From Parabacteroides sp. AM08-6 (GTDB lineage: Bacteria > Bacteroidota > Bacteroidia > Bacteroidales > Tannerellaceae), in NCBI RefSeq assembly GCF_003473295.1, contig NZ_QRMP01000014.1, positions 23,459 to 87,458 of the forward strand: 64,000 bases of DNA. Direction: 5' to 3'. The position numbers were made by a program, and so were the translations under genes. The notes beneath the pieces were generated by a model that did no database searches, had not been told where the DNA came from, and was given only the letters and a program-made list of their open reading frames with translations. Positions 1 through 9,113 of this stretch are shown here, one piece after another. The stretch's first letter is position 1; each line of letters starts with the position of its first letter.

Positions 1-398
1 TCCCGAATTTCGGAACCACCTTCCAACTTGATGCAATCGGCATGCGTTTCCTTCATTACGCGAATGGCAGATGACAACGCCTCTTTTGAGTTTCCCTGGT
101 AAGTACCAAAAGGCAAGTCTACTACAACAAGCGCCCTTTTGACAGCTTTCATCACTGATTTACCATGATAAATCATCTGTTCCAAAGTGATTGGCAAAGT
201 CGTGACATTACCAGCCATGACATTGGAAGCCGAATCGCCTACCAAAATAACATCCATACCTGCCTGGTCAATAAGCCGAGCCATCGAATAATCGTAAGCG
301 GTCAACATGGATATTTTCTCCCCACGTTGTTTCATTTCCAACAGACGATGTGTCGTCACCTTTCTATTATCCTCTAAATCCCTCTTTGCAACTGACAT
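1..398 (-). CDS. panB: 3-methyl-2-oxobutanoate hydroxymethyltransferase, 5' part (runs off the left edge)
   Basis: Translating the minus strand from the ATG at 398 gives an open frame to the window edge, about 132 codons. It contains [15 protein letters not shown], a [11 protein letters not shown] segment and LPFGTYQG, which are the N-terminal barrel strands of ketopantoate hydroxymethyltransferase; the Asp and Ser of the VGDSASN stretch lie in the metal and substrate site. The enzyme moves a hydroxymethyl group from 5,10-methylene-tetrahydrofolate to 2-oxoisovalerate, the first committed step of pantothenate and coenzyme A synthesis in the cytoplasm. A -7 box lies about 30 bases upstream. 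The C-terminal half is outside the window, so integrity cannot be judged. The family assignment is strong. Confidence 0.93.
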   Translation of the reverse strand, partial: MSVAKRDLEDNRKVTTHRLLEMKQRGEKISMLTAYDYSMARLIDQAGMDVILVGDSASNVMAGNVTTLPITLEQMIYHGKSVMKAVKRALVVVDLPFGTYQGNSKEALSSAIRVMKETHADCIKLEGGSEIR

Positions 399-427
399 AA
401 TGATAATTATTTAATGTTACTGGGGGG

Positions 428-459
428 CAAATATACATATTAATATTTTAAATCCTCAA
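428..459 (-). promoter_or_regulatory. Promoter for panB
   Basis: On the minus strand there is TATATTTG (plus 428-435), matching the Bacteroidota -7 consensus TAnnTTTG, and a TTG at plus 457-459 separated from it by 21 bases. Confidence 0.55.
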
Positions 460-486
460 GATTTCGGAATGAACCAAATTTACAGT

Positions 487-494
487 TATCTTTG
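487..494 (+). promoter_or_regulatory. -7 box upstream of the double-GNAT gene
   Basis: TATCTTTG fits TAnnTTTG exactly and lies 23 bases before the start codon at 518. No clear -33 box was seen. Confidence 0.5.
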
Positions 495-517
495 GAAATC
501 GAAAAAAGAATAAAATT

Positions 518-1594
518 ATGAACACAGCGATACAAACCCAGAGCTTGAATTTCCGCAAAGCCAAATCAGGCGACATTAAACATATCTGGGAGATTATTTT
601 ACAAGCAAAATCTCAAATGTTCTTGCTAAAAAGTAAGCAATGGGATGAATATTACCCAAGTGTCGAGGACATCCGGGGAGATATTAAAGCCCAAAACGGA
701 TATGTACTCTGTCTGAAGAAAAGAATAATAGCATACGGGGTAATCTCATTTGACGGCGAACCCGCTTATGAAGAGATTGATGGGAAATGGAGAAATAGCC
801 TGCCTTATGTCATCGTACATCGTCTGGCTGTCACCGACGATATGAAACACCAAGGCATAGCCCGTCTTTTTATGCAACAAGCTGAAGAACTAAGTCGGAG
901 CAAAGGCATTTACAATTTCCGGATAGACACAAACTACGATAATAAGTATATGCTTCATCTGATAGCTTCTCTCGGTTTCAAATATAGCGGCAAAGTCCTT
1001 TACAGAGGAAATAAAGAACGGAAGGCTTTCGAGAAATGTATCTTACCCCATTCCAACGTATTACCTATTTCCGGTTATACTATCCGCGAAGCCATTTTCG
1101 AAGATGCCGAAGCTATTTACAAAGCCATCGACTCCAATCGCGATGATTTGCGAACTTGGTTACCCTTTGTAGACAATTTGAAGAATGTAAAAGACGAACA
1201 AATCTTCTTGAAATCTGTACAGGAAGTGCCTTACAAAGAACGAGATTTGGTTTTCATTATTAATAATAATACGGAAGTTTGCGGTCTGATTGGCTTTCAT
1301 TTCTCAGACCTGAATAATCACCGTACTGAAATAGGCTATTGGCTGCTCCCTGCCCACCGGGGCAAAGGGGTTATAACGGAAGCGGTTCGTTTTCTTTGTC
1401 ATCTTGCGTTTGAAGAAAAAGATTTTAATCGTATTCAAATACGTTGTGCTGTAAACAATCAAGATAGCAATGCAATACCGCAACGGTTAGGATTTCTCAA
1501 GGAGGGAATCGAGCGCGACGGCGAATTACTGGTTTCAGGCCAATATACAGATATCAATGTGTACAGCCTGCTGAAAAAAGAGTTTAATTTATAA
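518..1594 (+). CDS. Tandem GNAT-family N-acetyltransferase (two fused domains)
   Basis: This 358-residue protein has two GNAT folds in series. The first spans about residues 10-165 and has the acetyl-CoA loop HQGIA at 111-115 followed by RLFMQQAEELSRSKG. The second, about 187-355, resembles ribosomal-protein acetyltransferases of the RimJ/RimL type, with EIGYWLLPAHRGKG (CoA loop RGKG at 281-284) and a late AVNNQDSNAIPQRLGF segment typical of that branch. The family transfers acetyl groups from acetyl-CoA to amines. The substrate of neither domain can be told from sequence. It is transcribed on its own or with the AlaX-like gene 37 bases downstream. The fusion looks intact, since both CoA loops are present. 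Confidence 0.85.
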   Translation: MNTAIQTQSLNFRKAKSGDIKHIWEIILQAKSQMFLLKSKQWDEYYPSVEDIRGDIKAQNGYVLCLKKRIIAYGVISFDGEPAYEEIDGKWRNSLPYVIVHRLAVTDDMKHQGIARLFMQQAEELSRSKGIYNFRIDTNYDNKYMLHLIASLGFKYSGKVLYRGNKERKAFEKCILPHSNVLPISGYTIREAIFEDAEAIYKAIDSNRDDLRTWLPFVDNLKNVKDEQIFLKSVQEVPYKERDLVFIINNNTEVCGLIGFHFSDLNNHRTEIGYWLLPAHRGKGVITEAVRFLCHLAFEEKDFNRIQIRCAVNNQDSNAIPQRLGFLKEGIERDGELLVSGQYTDINVYSLLKKEFNL

Positions 1595-1631
1595 TGTCTA
1601 CAATATAATTTAATCCATCAAAATAATTAAT

Positions 1632-2096
1632 ATGGGACTAGAAATCCAATTGAACGAACACAACAAGCAGGAGTATCCTCCCATGCACACAGTAGAACAT
1701 ATTTTAAATCAAACAATGGTTCGTATGTTCGGTTGTCCGCGTTCGAAAAATGCTCATATAGAAAGAAAGAAGAGTAAATGTGACTATCTGTTGCAGGAAG
1801 AACCTTCCGCAGAAATGATGGCTGAAGTGGAACGCCGGGTAAACGAAATAATCGACCAGCATTTGCCAGTTACCATCGAATTTATCCCGAAAACCGAAGC
1901 CGGAGCAATCGTAGACCTTAGTAAGCTTCCGGATGATGCCAGCGATATGCTTCGTATCGTACGCATTGGCAATTACGATGCCTGTGCCTGTATCGGCACA
2001 CATGTCAGTAACACTTCAGAAATAGGCCATTTCAAGATGCTTACTTACGATTATACAGAAGGACGACTCCGGATGCGTTTTAAATTGATAGAATAA
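1632..2096 (+). CDS. AlaX-like stand-alone tRNA editing domain protein
   Basis: The 154-residue protein corresponds to the second additional domain of alanyl- and threonyl-tRNA synthetases. It carries the paired zinc motifs of that domain: HTVEH (His19, His23) and CIGTH (Cys120, His124). Free-standing relatives, called AlaX, deacylate mischarged tRNA, usually Ser- or Gly-tRNA(Ala). There is no aminoacylation domain, so the protein can only act in trans on tRNA charged by another enzyme. The length is near that of short AlaX forms. The gene lies 37 bases after the double-GNAT gene and may share its transcript. The exact tRNA specificity is not visible. A hairpin follows the stop codon. Confidence 0.8.
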   Translation: MGLEIQLNEHNKQEYPPMHTVEHILNQTMVRMFGCPRSKNAHIERKKSKCDYLLQEEPSAEMMAEVERRVNEIIDQHLPVTIEFIPKTEAGAIVDLSKLPDDASDMLRIVRIGNYDACACIGTHVSNTSEIGHFKMLTYDYTEGRLRMRFKLIE

Positions 2097-2102
2097 GAAT
2101 CA

Positions 2103-2134
2103 GGGCTTTGTCCGAATAATAACAGACAAAGCCC
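2103..2134. terminator. Bidirectional hairpin between convergent genes
   Basis: A perfect 10-base inverted repeat, GGGCTTTGTC (2103-2112) and GACAAAGCCC (2125-2134), lies between the convergent AlaX-like gene and the ABC permease. It can serve both transcripts, though neither side has a long T-run. Confidence 0.55.
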
Positions 2135-2159
2135 CAAACTTCTTATGTCGTTCAATCTT

Positions 2160-3125
2160 TTATCTTGACCGAACTTCCTTTCTCATAAAAGAGACATAGG
2201 ATAAAGCAAAACAAATGACAGTAGCTGCAATTAATCCCGTTAGTTGCGGCCATACAACCAAAAGACTTTGGCCTAAAGGAAGAGGGCTGGGTATTGCACC
2301 ATGCACTTGCTCCATTGTCAACGGGCCAAGACTCCGTACCGACGGCATTAGCAATGTCATCGTTGCTTCATTAAACAGCTCACTCGGTGCAAAACGCAAT
2401 AAATTCAACATAAACCGCTGATAACTGATTATCTGATATTCGGAAGCCATGCCCGCAGGACTTAACGCCTTTCCAACCAAATTAATAATCATATTATAAA
2501 AGACGCTAAAAAACAACCAGATAGCGATACAAGCCAACGCAGATGTCGCCGCTTGCTTAAACCGTATCGAGAAAAATATTGATAAGTTCAACCAAAATGC
2601 AACATAAAAAAGACTCACCACAAGGAAAAAGATAATACGCATAAACTCCTCCGCAGTCGGTGGTATCCCTATTGCAATCAATCCAAACCCCATCACCAGA
2701 AAACCCAATACAAACAGCATAGCACCAATAACTATCAAAGCAGCCACAAACTTAGCATTAATCAGATAGTCCCGATGTATCGGCTGGGACAGAATTCGAC
2801 TTAGCGTCCCCTTATTCTGTTCCGAATTAATAGCATCAAACCCTAATGAAATACCTAATAACGGTCCTAAGAAACTGATAAATACCACAAAAGAAGGCAA
2901 AGTTCCATCAGATACCGTAAAAAGTTTCAAGAAGAGAAACGAACCATCCGGGTCATTGGGCTTAATCGAAGCCGCAATATTCGTCAGAGCAGTATACAAA
3001 GAGCCCATACAGGTCAAGGCTATAATAAAAATCAAGATGATGAAACGCCAACTTCTTACACAATCGGCAATTTCCTTATTCACTATAACCCAAAAAGGAT
3101 GATTGGTATTACTTAATTTGTTCAT
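2160..3125 (-). CDS. ABC-2 type transporter permease
   Basis: This 321-residue integral membrane protein has about six hydrophobic segments. The first, near residues 27-48, follows a short charged N-terminus, and a large outward loop lies between segments 1 and 2, the pattern of ABC-2 exporter permeases. The internal NSEQNKGTLSRILSQPIHRD stretch is the coupling-helix region seen in permeases of the Nos/Nat type. Its start codon overlaps the end of the ATPase gene by four bases, so the two are translationally coupled. The third gene of the operon encodes an exported NEW3-domain protein. The substrate is unknown. Confidence 0.88.
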   Translation of the reverse strand: MNKLSNTNHPFWVIVNKEIADCVRSWRFIILIFIIALTCMGSLYTALTNIAASIKPNDPDGSFLFLKLFTVSDGTLPSFVVFISFLGPLLGISLGFDAINSEQNKGTLSRILSQPIHRDYLINAKFVAALIVIGAMLFVLGFLVMGFGLIAIGIPPTAEEFMRIIFFLVVSLFYVAFWLNLSIFFSIRFKQAATSALACIAIWLFFSVFYNMIINLVGKALSPAGMASEYQIISYQRFMLNLLRFAPSELFNEATMTLLMPSVRSLGPLTMEQVHGAIPSPLPLGQSLLVVWPQLTGLIAATVICFALSYVSFMRKEVRSR

Positions 3126-3859
3126 ACGCCCTTTCCTCCTCCAAAATACTGATTATAAATATTGTCGAGTCCATGCTCCACTTTATGCAAATCCGTAAGT
3201 TCGATTTCCGCCAAAAGTTTACCGCCTCCGAACAATCCAACGCGGTCGCACACCTGTTGCACCTGATTCAAATGATGGGAAGAGAATAAAACAGTCAGCC
3301 CCTCTTCCCGGCTCAACTGCATAATCAATTCCATAAATTCCCGGACACCGGCCGGGTCGATTCCGGAAGTCGGTTCATCCAGGATAATAACCTCCGGATT
3401 TTTAATCAGGACATCAGCCAGCCCCAAACGCTGACGCATACCACGCGAATACTTACCGGCCTTCTTTTCCCCTTGTCCGGATAGACCGACACGGGCAAGC
3501 AATTGCTCTGCTTTTTCTCGTGCTTCTTTCTTCGGAATACCGTTTAAAGCCGCTGTATATACCAAGTTTTCGATACCGGTCATATCATCATAAAAACCGA
3601 CATCTTCAGGTAAATATCCGACTTTTCGTTTTACCTCTATCGGCTGGGTCGTGGAGTTGACACCACAAACTTTCACCGAGCCGGATGTAGGTTCCGTCAA
3701 TCCCAACATCATCAGTATGGTTGTTGACTTTCCGGCACCATTCGGTCCCAACAATCCGAAGATTTCTCCTTGACGGATATTTAGGTTTAAATTATCTACA
3801 GCCGTAAAATCACCATACTTTTTCGTCAAACCTGCAAGCTCAATCACATGCTGACACAT
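3122..3859 (-). CDS. ABC transporter ATP-binding protein
   Basis: The 245-residue protein has a complete nucleotide-binding domain: Walker A GPNGAGKST near residue 39, signature YSRGMRQRLGLADVL, Walker B VIILDEPTSG and the switch histidine in SSHH. It should bind ATP on the cytoplasmic face and drive the adjacent ABC-2 permease. It lies three bases after the NEW3 gene and overlaps the permease gene by four bases, giving the order NEW3 protein, ATPase, permease in one operon. The C-terminus after the H-loop is short, without an accessory domain. The transported substrate is not evident. Confidence 0.93.
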   Translation of the reverse strand: MCQHVIELAGLTKKYGDFTAVDNLNLNIRQGEIFGLLGPNGAGKSTTILMMLGLTEPTSGSVKVCGVNSTTQPIEVKRKVGYLPEDVGFYDDMTGIENLVYTAALNGIPKKEAREKAEQLLARVGLSGQGEKKAGKYSRGMRQRLGLADVLIKNPEVIILDEPTSGIDPAGVREFMELIMQLSREEGLTVLFSSHHLNQVQQVCDRVGLFGGGKLLAEIELTDLHKVEHGLDNIYNQYFGGGKGV

Positions 3860-3862
3860 GGC

Positions 3863-5008
3863 TTACCTCCTTCCATATTTACGGAACAGGTAATAAACAC
3901 CACCCAACACAACGACTATAATTAAAATCCCCAACCATCCGTAAATCATCGGGGTACGAACCATGACACGAAATTCAACCGTTTGATTTACTTCCGGTGT
4001 CTTCGCCGTCATTTTTGTTACATAATCGCCGGGAAGTGCTTTTTTCGAAGCTTTAATCGTCGCATTTACATTTACAGAACTACCGGCCGGCAATTTTTCT
4101 ATTTTAGAAGGTTCAAAGGAAACTTCCCAGTCTACAGGCTTATTGGCCGATAAGGATATATCATTCAATTCCGCCGAACCGTCATTTCGTACAATTAAAT
4201 CTATACGCTTCGTTTCGCCGGCCGTGATTTCCGAACTCAAAAGTCCTTGAGGAGTGGTTAACTCCATTTCATACGAACCGGTCACCACCACTTCCAGTTC
4301 CAAATCGGCTGAAGTCGAACTGGTCGTCACATGAACAGGAATTTTATAGCTTCCGGCTTTAACATTGGCCGGCGGTGTTATATCAATACTAATATTTTCC
4401 GTGGCATTCGCTTCTACCTGAGCAGAAGTCGCCTGCTTGCCCCCAACCCGAAAAATAACATTCCAGCCACGCGGGGCAGTTGCCATAAGAGCATATAATT
4501 GCTGGTCGCCTGTCTGGTTTTTCAATGTCGCATTAAAGTTAAAAGTCGATTTCGAATTGCCTTGCATATTCGGCTGCTTGGTAGTAAAATCGGTCTGGTA
4601 AGTACCCTGTTCGGAAACAGTTACCGTAAGCGGCAACTCCGCCAAGCCGGAAGCAGCAACCGTGAAATGATAAGTTCCCTTGTTTACTTTCATCGGCACT
4701 TCCACTGTCATGGTAAAAGTCTTCTTTTCTCCCGGTAATACAGACAACTGATTTAGAGTCCAGCCACCGGCCTTTACTTCGTATTTCCATCCCCGAGGCA
4801 TTCCTTCAACGGAAATAGTAGCGTTTTTCACTTCGTCACAATTATTGATGACATCAATACTGTAACTAATAGATTCTCCCGGTGGAACAGTAATTTTCGT
4901 GTAGGGAGTGTACAACATCATGTTTTTCTCTGCACCGTTGGCGCGCGTACTCAAAGGCAATAATACAAATAGGAGTACAATTAGTAGATTAAGTTTTCTT
5001 GTTTGCAT
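3863..5008 (-). CDS. Exported NEW3-domain (COG1470-type) membrane-anchored protein
   Basis: From the Met at 5008 the protein is 381 residues with a signal peptide (LNLLIVLLFVLLPLSTRA) and a single C-terminal membrane helix (WLGILIIVVVLGGVYYLF) followed by a short basic tail. The body has three or four immunoglobulin-like beta repeats resembling NEW3 (NPCBM-associated) domains, with recurring PPGESISYSIDVINN and LPAGSSVNVNATIKA elements. It should sit on the outer face of the inner membrane with a periplasmic body. It is the first gene of an operon with an ABC ATPase and permease, so it probably works with that exporter. A longer reading from 5056 is unlikely, because a -7 box at 5054-5061 would place it before the transcript start. 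Confidence 0.82.
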   Translation of the reverse strand: MQTRKLNLLIVLLFVLLPLSTRANGAEKNMMLYTPYTKITVPPGESISYSIDVINNCDEVKNATISVEGMPRGWKYEVKAGGWTLNQLSVLPGEKKTFTMTVEVPMKVNKGTYHFTVAASGLAELPLTVTVSEQGTYQTDFTTKQPNMQGNSKSTFNFNATLKNQTGDQQLYALMATAPRGWNVIFRVGGKQATSAQVEANATENISIDITPPANVKAGSYKIPVHVTTSSTSADLELEVVVTGSYEMELTTPQGLLSSEITAGETKRIDLIVRNDGSAELNDISLSANKPVDWEVSFEPSKIEKLPAGSSVNVNATIKASKKALPGDYVTKMTAKTPEVNQTVEFRVMVRTPMIYGWLGILIIVVVLGGVYYLFRKYGRR

Positions 5009-5053
5009 TGTTATAAAAATTTTTATACAAAAATGATTATCAATAGCAGATTG

Positions 5054-5061
5054 CAAATATA
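5054..5061 (-). promoter_or_regulatory. -7 box of the NEW3-ABC operon
   Basis: The minus strand reads TATATTTG (TAnnTTTG). Transcription would begin near 5047, which supports the start codon at 5008 for the first gene. Confidence 0.5.
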
Positions 5062-5213
5062 AAGACAGACTCTATTACTGTCTATTAAAAGTTTTAAAAA
5101 AAAATTATTACAGTATGCGCAACTAAGATATTACATGCACCCGAATATAAAAGAACTTCGCACAAACAATCTCTGAATGTGGATTTTCAACTGAATTATT
5201 ACTTAAATGTAAC

Positions 5214-5243
5214 ATTGAAATAAAATATTTTTGTGTAAGTTTG
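5214..5243 (+). promoter_or_regulatory. pgk promoter
   Basis: ATTG at 5214-5217 and TAAGTTTG at 5236-5243 are 18 bases apart and fit the Bacteroidota -33/-7 pattern. A second -7-like TATTTTTG at 5226-5233 overlaps this arrangement. The expected start near 5250 leaves a leader of about 40 bases before the ATG at 5291. Confidence 0.6.
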
Positions 5244-5290
5244 CGAGCGCTAAGCGTGATATTTTACTACAAAACTTAAATATAAGAGTT

Positions 5291-6562
5291 ATGCAATCAA
5301 TTGACAATTTCAATTTTGCCGGCAAAAAGGCATTTGTTAGAGTTGACTTTAACGTTCCATTGGACGAAAATTTCAACATCACAGACGACACTCGTATCCG
5401 TGCCGCCCTTCCTACTCTGAAAAAGATTTTAGCTGACGGTGGCAGTGTCATTATCGGTTCTCACCTGGGACGTCCGAAAGGCGTTACGGATAAATATTCA
5501 CTGAAACACATCCTGAAACATGTTTCCGAACTGTTGGGTGTAGACGTTCAGTTCGCCAACGACTGCATCGGTGAAGAAGCCGGTGTCAAAGCTGCCGCTC
5601 TCCAACCGGGTGAAGCTTTATTACTTGAAAACCTTCGTTTCTATGCAGAAGAAGAAGGCAAACCCAGAGGTTTGGCTGAAGATGCAACCGACGAAGAAAA
5701 GAAAGCTGCCAAGAAAGCAGTGAAAGAAAGCCAGAAAGAGTTTACAAAAAGATTGGCTTCCTATGCCGATTGCTATGTAAACGACGCATTCGGTACAGCT
5801 CACCGTGCGCACGCTTCCACAGCTCTTATCGCTGATTATTTCGACGCCGACCACAAGATGTTCGGTTACCTGATGGAAAAAGAAGTAAAAGCCGTTGAAA
5901 AAGTAATGAACGACATTACACGTCCGTTTACTGCTATCATGGGTGGTTCTAAAGTTTCTTCCAAAATTGAAATCATCGAAAACCTGTTGAACAAAGTAGA
6001 CAACCTGATTATCACAGGTGGTATGACCTACACTTTCACAAAAGCCATGGGCGGCAAAATCGGTAAATCAATCTGCGAAGAAGACAAACTGGATTTGGCC
6101 CTCGACCTGATGAAGAAAGCAAAAGAAAAAGGTGTCAACCTGGTATTGGCAGTAGACGCTAAAATCGCCGACGATTTCAGCAACGATGCCAAAACAGCTT
6201 ATGCAGACGTAGACAAAATACCTGACGATTGGGAAGGTCTCGACATAGGTCCGAAAACTATCGAAATCTATGCCGACGTTATCAAAAAATCGAAGACTAT
6301 CCTTTGGAACGGTCCTACCGGAGTATTCGAATTCGAAAACTTCACAGACGGCTCCCGTGCAGTAGGCGAAGCTATCGTAGAAGCTACCAAGAACGGAGCA
6401 TTCTCATTAGTAGGTGGCGGCGACTCCGTTGCTTGTGTAAACAAGTTCGGTCTGGCAAGCGGTGTATCCTACGTTTCAACAGGTGGTGGTGCTTTGCTGG
6501 AAGCTATCGAAGGCAAAGTTCTTCCGGGTATTGCTGCAATAAAAGGCGAACCGTACAAATAA
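5291..6562 (+). CDS. pgk: Phosphoglycerate kinase
   Basis: The 423-residue protein has the hallmarks of the family. These are RVDFNVPLD at the N-terminus, the substrate-binding GSHLGRPKG, the hinge region, and the nucleotide-binding [15 protein letters not shown] and [11 protein letters not shown] near the C-terminus. It interconverts 1,3-bisphosphoglycerate plus ADP and 3-phosphoglycerate plus ATP in glycolysis. The length agrees with bacterial enzymes. The start at 5291 was chosen because MQSIDNFNF begins the conserved domain; an upstream in-frame ATG at 5231 would overlap the promoter. The gene appears monocistronic, closed by a hairpin at 6590-6628. Confidence 0.98.
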   Translation: MQSIDNFNFAGKKAFVRVDFNVPLDENFNITDDTRIRAALPTLKKILADGGSVIIGSHLGRPKGVTDKYSLKHILKHVSELLGVDVQFANDCIGEEAGVKAAALQPGEALLLENLRFYAEEEGKPRGLAEDATDEEKKAAKKAVKESQKEFTKRLASYADCYVNDAFGTAHRAHASTALIADYFDADHKMFGYLMEKEVKAVEKVMNDITRPFTAIMGGSKVSSKIEIIENLLNKVDNLIITGGMTYTFTKAMGGKIGKSICEEDKLDLALDLMKKAKEKGVNLVLAVDAKIADDFSNDAKTAYADVDKIPDDWEGLDIGPKTIEIYADVIKKSKTILWNGPTGVFEFENFTDGSRAVGEAIVEATKNGAFSLVGGGDSVACVNKFGLASGVSYVSTGGGALLEAIEGKVLPGIAAIKGEPYK

Positions 6563-6589
6563 TTCAGATACAAATCCATTTTTAAATAC

Positions 6590-6628
6590 GAAACTCCGGT
6601 GAAATCACTTCGCTGGAGTTTCTTGTTT
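6590..6628 (+). terminator. pgk terminator
   Basis: GAAACTCC (6590-6597) pairs with GGAGTTTC (6615-6622), with an inner GTGA/TCAC helix, and is followed by TTGTTTT. Confidence 0.75.
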
Positions 6629-6658
6629 TAAATCACTACTATTTTTTCTGTTCTCTTC

Positions 6659-6688
6659 TTTGTAAGCTCAATTTAATGTTTACCTTTG
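6659..6688 (+). promoter_or_regulatory. Promoter of the riboswitch-nrdDG transcript
   Basis: TTTG (6659-6662) and TACCTTTG (6681-6688) are 18 bases apart, an excellent match to the Bacteroidota consensus. Transcription would begin near 6695, just before the riboswitch fold. Confidence 0.75.
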
Positions 6689-6694
6689 TTGCCG

Positions 6695-6885
6695 ATACTG
6701 GTTTCCGAATCACGCCAGCCGTGAGGAAGAATTAAAAGGGAATCCTGTGAAAATCAGGGACTATCCCCGTAGCTGTAAGTTTTACTCCTTATAATGGGAG
6801 AATGTTGTAACAATCTATTTGCCACTGGTTTAAAAAGCCGGGAAGGTGTTGCAACTGAAACAAGTCAGAAGACCTGCCGTATCAA
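6695..6885 (+). ncRNA. Cobalamin (adenosylcobalamin-type) riboswitch
   Basis: The leader of nrdD contains the conserved cobalamin aptamer blocks in order. GGGAATCCTGTGAAAATCAG is followed by GGACTATCCCCGTAGCTGTAA, GCCACTGG at 6821, a GGGAAGG stretch, and the B12 box AAGTCAGAAGACCTGCC at 6862-6878. Such elements bind adenosyl- or methylcobalamin and usually lower expression when the cofactor is plentiful. A hairpin with stem GCTTTCG/CGAAAAGC and further paired segments at 6890-6990 probably form the expression platform. No T-run terminator is visible, so control may act on translation. The downstream genes are nrdD and nrdG. Confidence 0.9.
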
Positions 6886-7019
6886 TCATACATGATCCAG
6901 AGCTTTCGGGCGAAAAGCAGTGGAATGAATCCTTTATAAGATCCATTTTATTACTCACCTACGCGCATCAGCTTCCGGACTGTACTTGAACGATAATCGT
7001 TAAATCTTAAAATATAAGT

Positions 7020-9113
7020 ATGATTAATACAGAAATATTTATCATCAAGAGAGACGGGAAGAAAGAAGTATTTTCTCTTGACAAAATCAAAAATGCAATA
7101 TCGAAAGCATTTTTATCAGTAGGGAGTTTCGCAACGCAGGAAGTAATAACAAACATCCTCAGCCGTATCAGTATCAATGACGGGACAAGCGTGGAAGACA
7201 TTCAGAACCAAGTAGAAATAGCTCTGATGGCGGAGCATTATTACGCCGTGGCCAAGTCGTACATGTTGTATCGCCAGAAACATCTGGAAGACCGGGAAGT
7301 AAGGGATAAGCTCCGTTTCTTGCTGGATTATTGCGATGCCGCCAATCCGGCCACAGGAAGCAAGTATGATGCGAACGCCAATGTGGAAAACAAGAATATC
7401 GCCACGCTTATCGGTGAATTGCCGAAATCGAACTTTATCCGTTTGAACCGCCGTCTGCTGACCGACCGGTTGAAGGATATGTACGGCAAGGAAGTCTCCG
7501 ACCGTTATCTGGAACTGCTAAACCATCATTTCATTTATAAAAACGACGAGACAAACCTCGCCAACTATTGCGCCAGCATCACCATGTATCCCTGGCTGAT
7601 AGGAGGGACGGTGGCCGTAGGCGGCAACTCCACCGCTCCCACCAACCTGAAATCCTTCTGCGGAGGTTTCATCAACATGGTATTTATCGTTTCAAGCATG
7701 CTGAGCGGCGCATGCGCTACACCGGAATTCCTGATGTATATGAACTATTTCATCGGACTGGAATACGGGAAAGAATATTATAAATATGCCGGCAAAGAGG
7801 TCGACCTGTCCAATAAGCATCGCACGATAGATAAAATGATTACCGATTGTTTCGAACAGATTGTTTATTCCATCAACCAGCCCACCGGAGCCAGAAACTT
7901 CCAAGCCGTTTTCTGGAATGTGGCTTATTACGACAAATATTATTTCAACAGCCTTTTCGAGCACTTTGTATTCCCCGACGGAAGCAAGCCCGACTGGGAC
8001 TCTCTCAACTGGCTGCAAAAGCGTTTCATGAAATGGTTCAATAAGGAACGAACCCGCAACGTCCTCACATTCCCGGTCGAGACAATGGCACTTCTGACAA
8101 AAGACGGCGATGTCCTCGACAAGGAATATGGTGACTTCACAGCCGAAATGTATGCCGAAGGCCACTCCTTCTTCACCTACATGAGCGACAATGCCGACTC
8201 ACTGAGTAGCTGTTGCCGCCTGCGCAACGAGATACAAGACAACGGTTTCAGCTACACACTTGGAGCCGGCGGCGTATCTACCGGTTCCAAGAGCGTACTG
8301 ACAATCAACCTGAACCGCTGTATCCAGCACGCCGTAAAATCAGGTCTGCTTTATCCTTTCTTCTTGGAAGAAGTCATCGATTTGGTTCACAAAGTACAAC
8401 TGGCTTACAATGAGAACCTGAAACAGTTGCACGCCAAAGGCATGCTTCCCCTGTTCGATGCCGGCTACATCAATATGGACCGCCAGTATCTGACCATCGG
8501 AGTCAACGGCTTGGTGGAAGCCGCTCAATTCATGGGAATCGACATCAACGACAACCCCAAATACGAAGCCTTTGTCCAGGAAATACTCGGCATGATAGAA
8601 AAGTATAACAAGAAATACCGCAGCAAGGAAATACTGTTCAACTGCGAAATGATACCGGCCGAGAACGTTGGCGTGAAACATGCCAAATGGGATAAAGAAG
8701 CCGGTTTCCAGACATTCCGCGAATGCTACAACAGCTATTTCTATATCGTGGAAGACACCTCCTTGAACGTCATCGACAAATTCCGTCTCCACGGCCGGCG
8801 CTATATCGAGCATCTGACCGGCGGTTCAGCCTTGCACATGAATCTGGAAGAACACCTGAACCAGGCACAATACCGCCAGTTGCTTCGTGTCGCCGCGACG
8901 GAAGGTTGCAATTATTTCACCTTCAATATCCCCAACACCGTATGCAACGACTGCAACCATATAGACAAACGATATTTGCAAGAATGTCCCGTCTGTCACA
9001 GCCGGAACATAGACTATCTGACCCGCGTGATTGGTTATATGAAACGTATCAGTAATTTCTCACAACCCCGGCAAGTGGAGGCCGCTCACAGATATTATGC
9101 TTCGATACGCTGA
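7020..9113 (+). CDS. nrdD: Anaerobic (class III) ribonucleoside-triphosphate reductase
   Basis: The 697-residue protein has an N-terminal ATP-cone regulatory domain (about residues 5-92) and a glycyl-radical catalytic domain. The C-terminus has a four-cysteine zinc site (Cys642, Cys645, Cys656, Cys659) and the radical motif RVIGY with the radical glycine at 672. Cysteines at 214 and 232 lie in the expected active-site region. It makes deoxynucleoside triphosphates from ribonucleotides without oxygen, and needs the radical SAM activase encoded by the next gene, whose start overlaps its end by 17 bases. A cobalamin riboswitch in the leader suggests it is expressed when B12 is short, in exchange for a B12-dependent reductase elsewhere; the second part is inference. 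Confidence 0.96.
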   Translation: MINTEIFIIKRDGKKEVFSLDKIKNAISKAFLSVGSFATQEVITNILSRISINDGTSVEDIQNQVEIALMAEHYYAVAKSYMLYRQKHLEDREVRDKLRFLLDYCDAANPATGSKYDANANVENKNIATLIGELPKSNFIRLNRRLLTDRLKDMYGKEVSDRYLELLNHHFIYKNDETNLANYCASITMYPWLIGGTVAVGGNSTAPTNLKSFCGGFINMVFIVSSMLSGACATPEFLMYMNYFIGLEYGKEYYKYAGKEVDLSNKHRTIDKMITDCFEQIVYSINQPTGARNFQAVFWNVAYYDKYYFNSLFEHFVFPDGSKPDWDSLNWLQKRFMKWFNKERTRNVLTFPVETMALLTKDGDVLDKEYGDFTAEMYAEGHSFFTYMSDNADSLSSCCRLRNEIQDNGFSYTLGAGGVSTGSKSVLTINLNRCIQHAVKSGLLYPFFLEEVIDLVHKVQLAYNENLKQLHAKGMLPLFDAGYINMDRQYLTIGVNGLVEAAQFMGIDINDNPKYEAFVQEILGMIEKYNKKYRSKEILFNCEMIPAENVGVKHAKWDKEAGFQTFRECYNSYFYIVEDTSLNVIDKFRLHGRRYIEHLTGGSALHMNLEEHLNQAQYRQLLRVAATEGCNYFTFNIPNTVCNDCNHIDKRYLQECPVCHSRNIDYLTRVIGYMKRISNFSQPRQVEAAHRYYASIR

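Noticed and set aside
9097..9113. Possible frameshift joining nrdD and nrdG
   Set aside because: NrdD is complete with its radical motif and C-terminal end, and NrdG begins at a normal ATG. The 17-base overlap is ordinary coupling.
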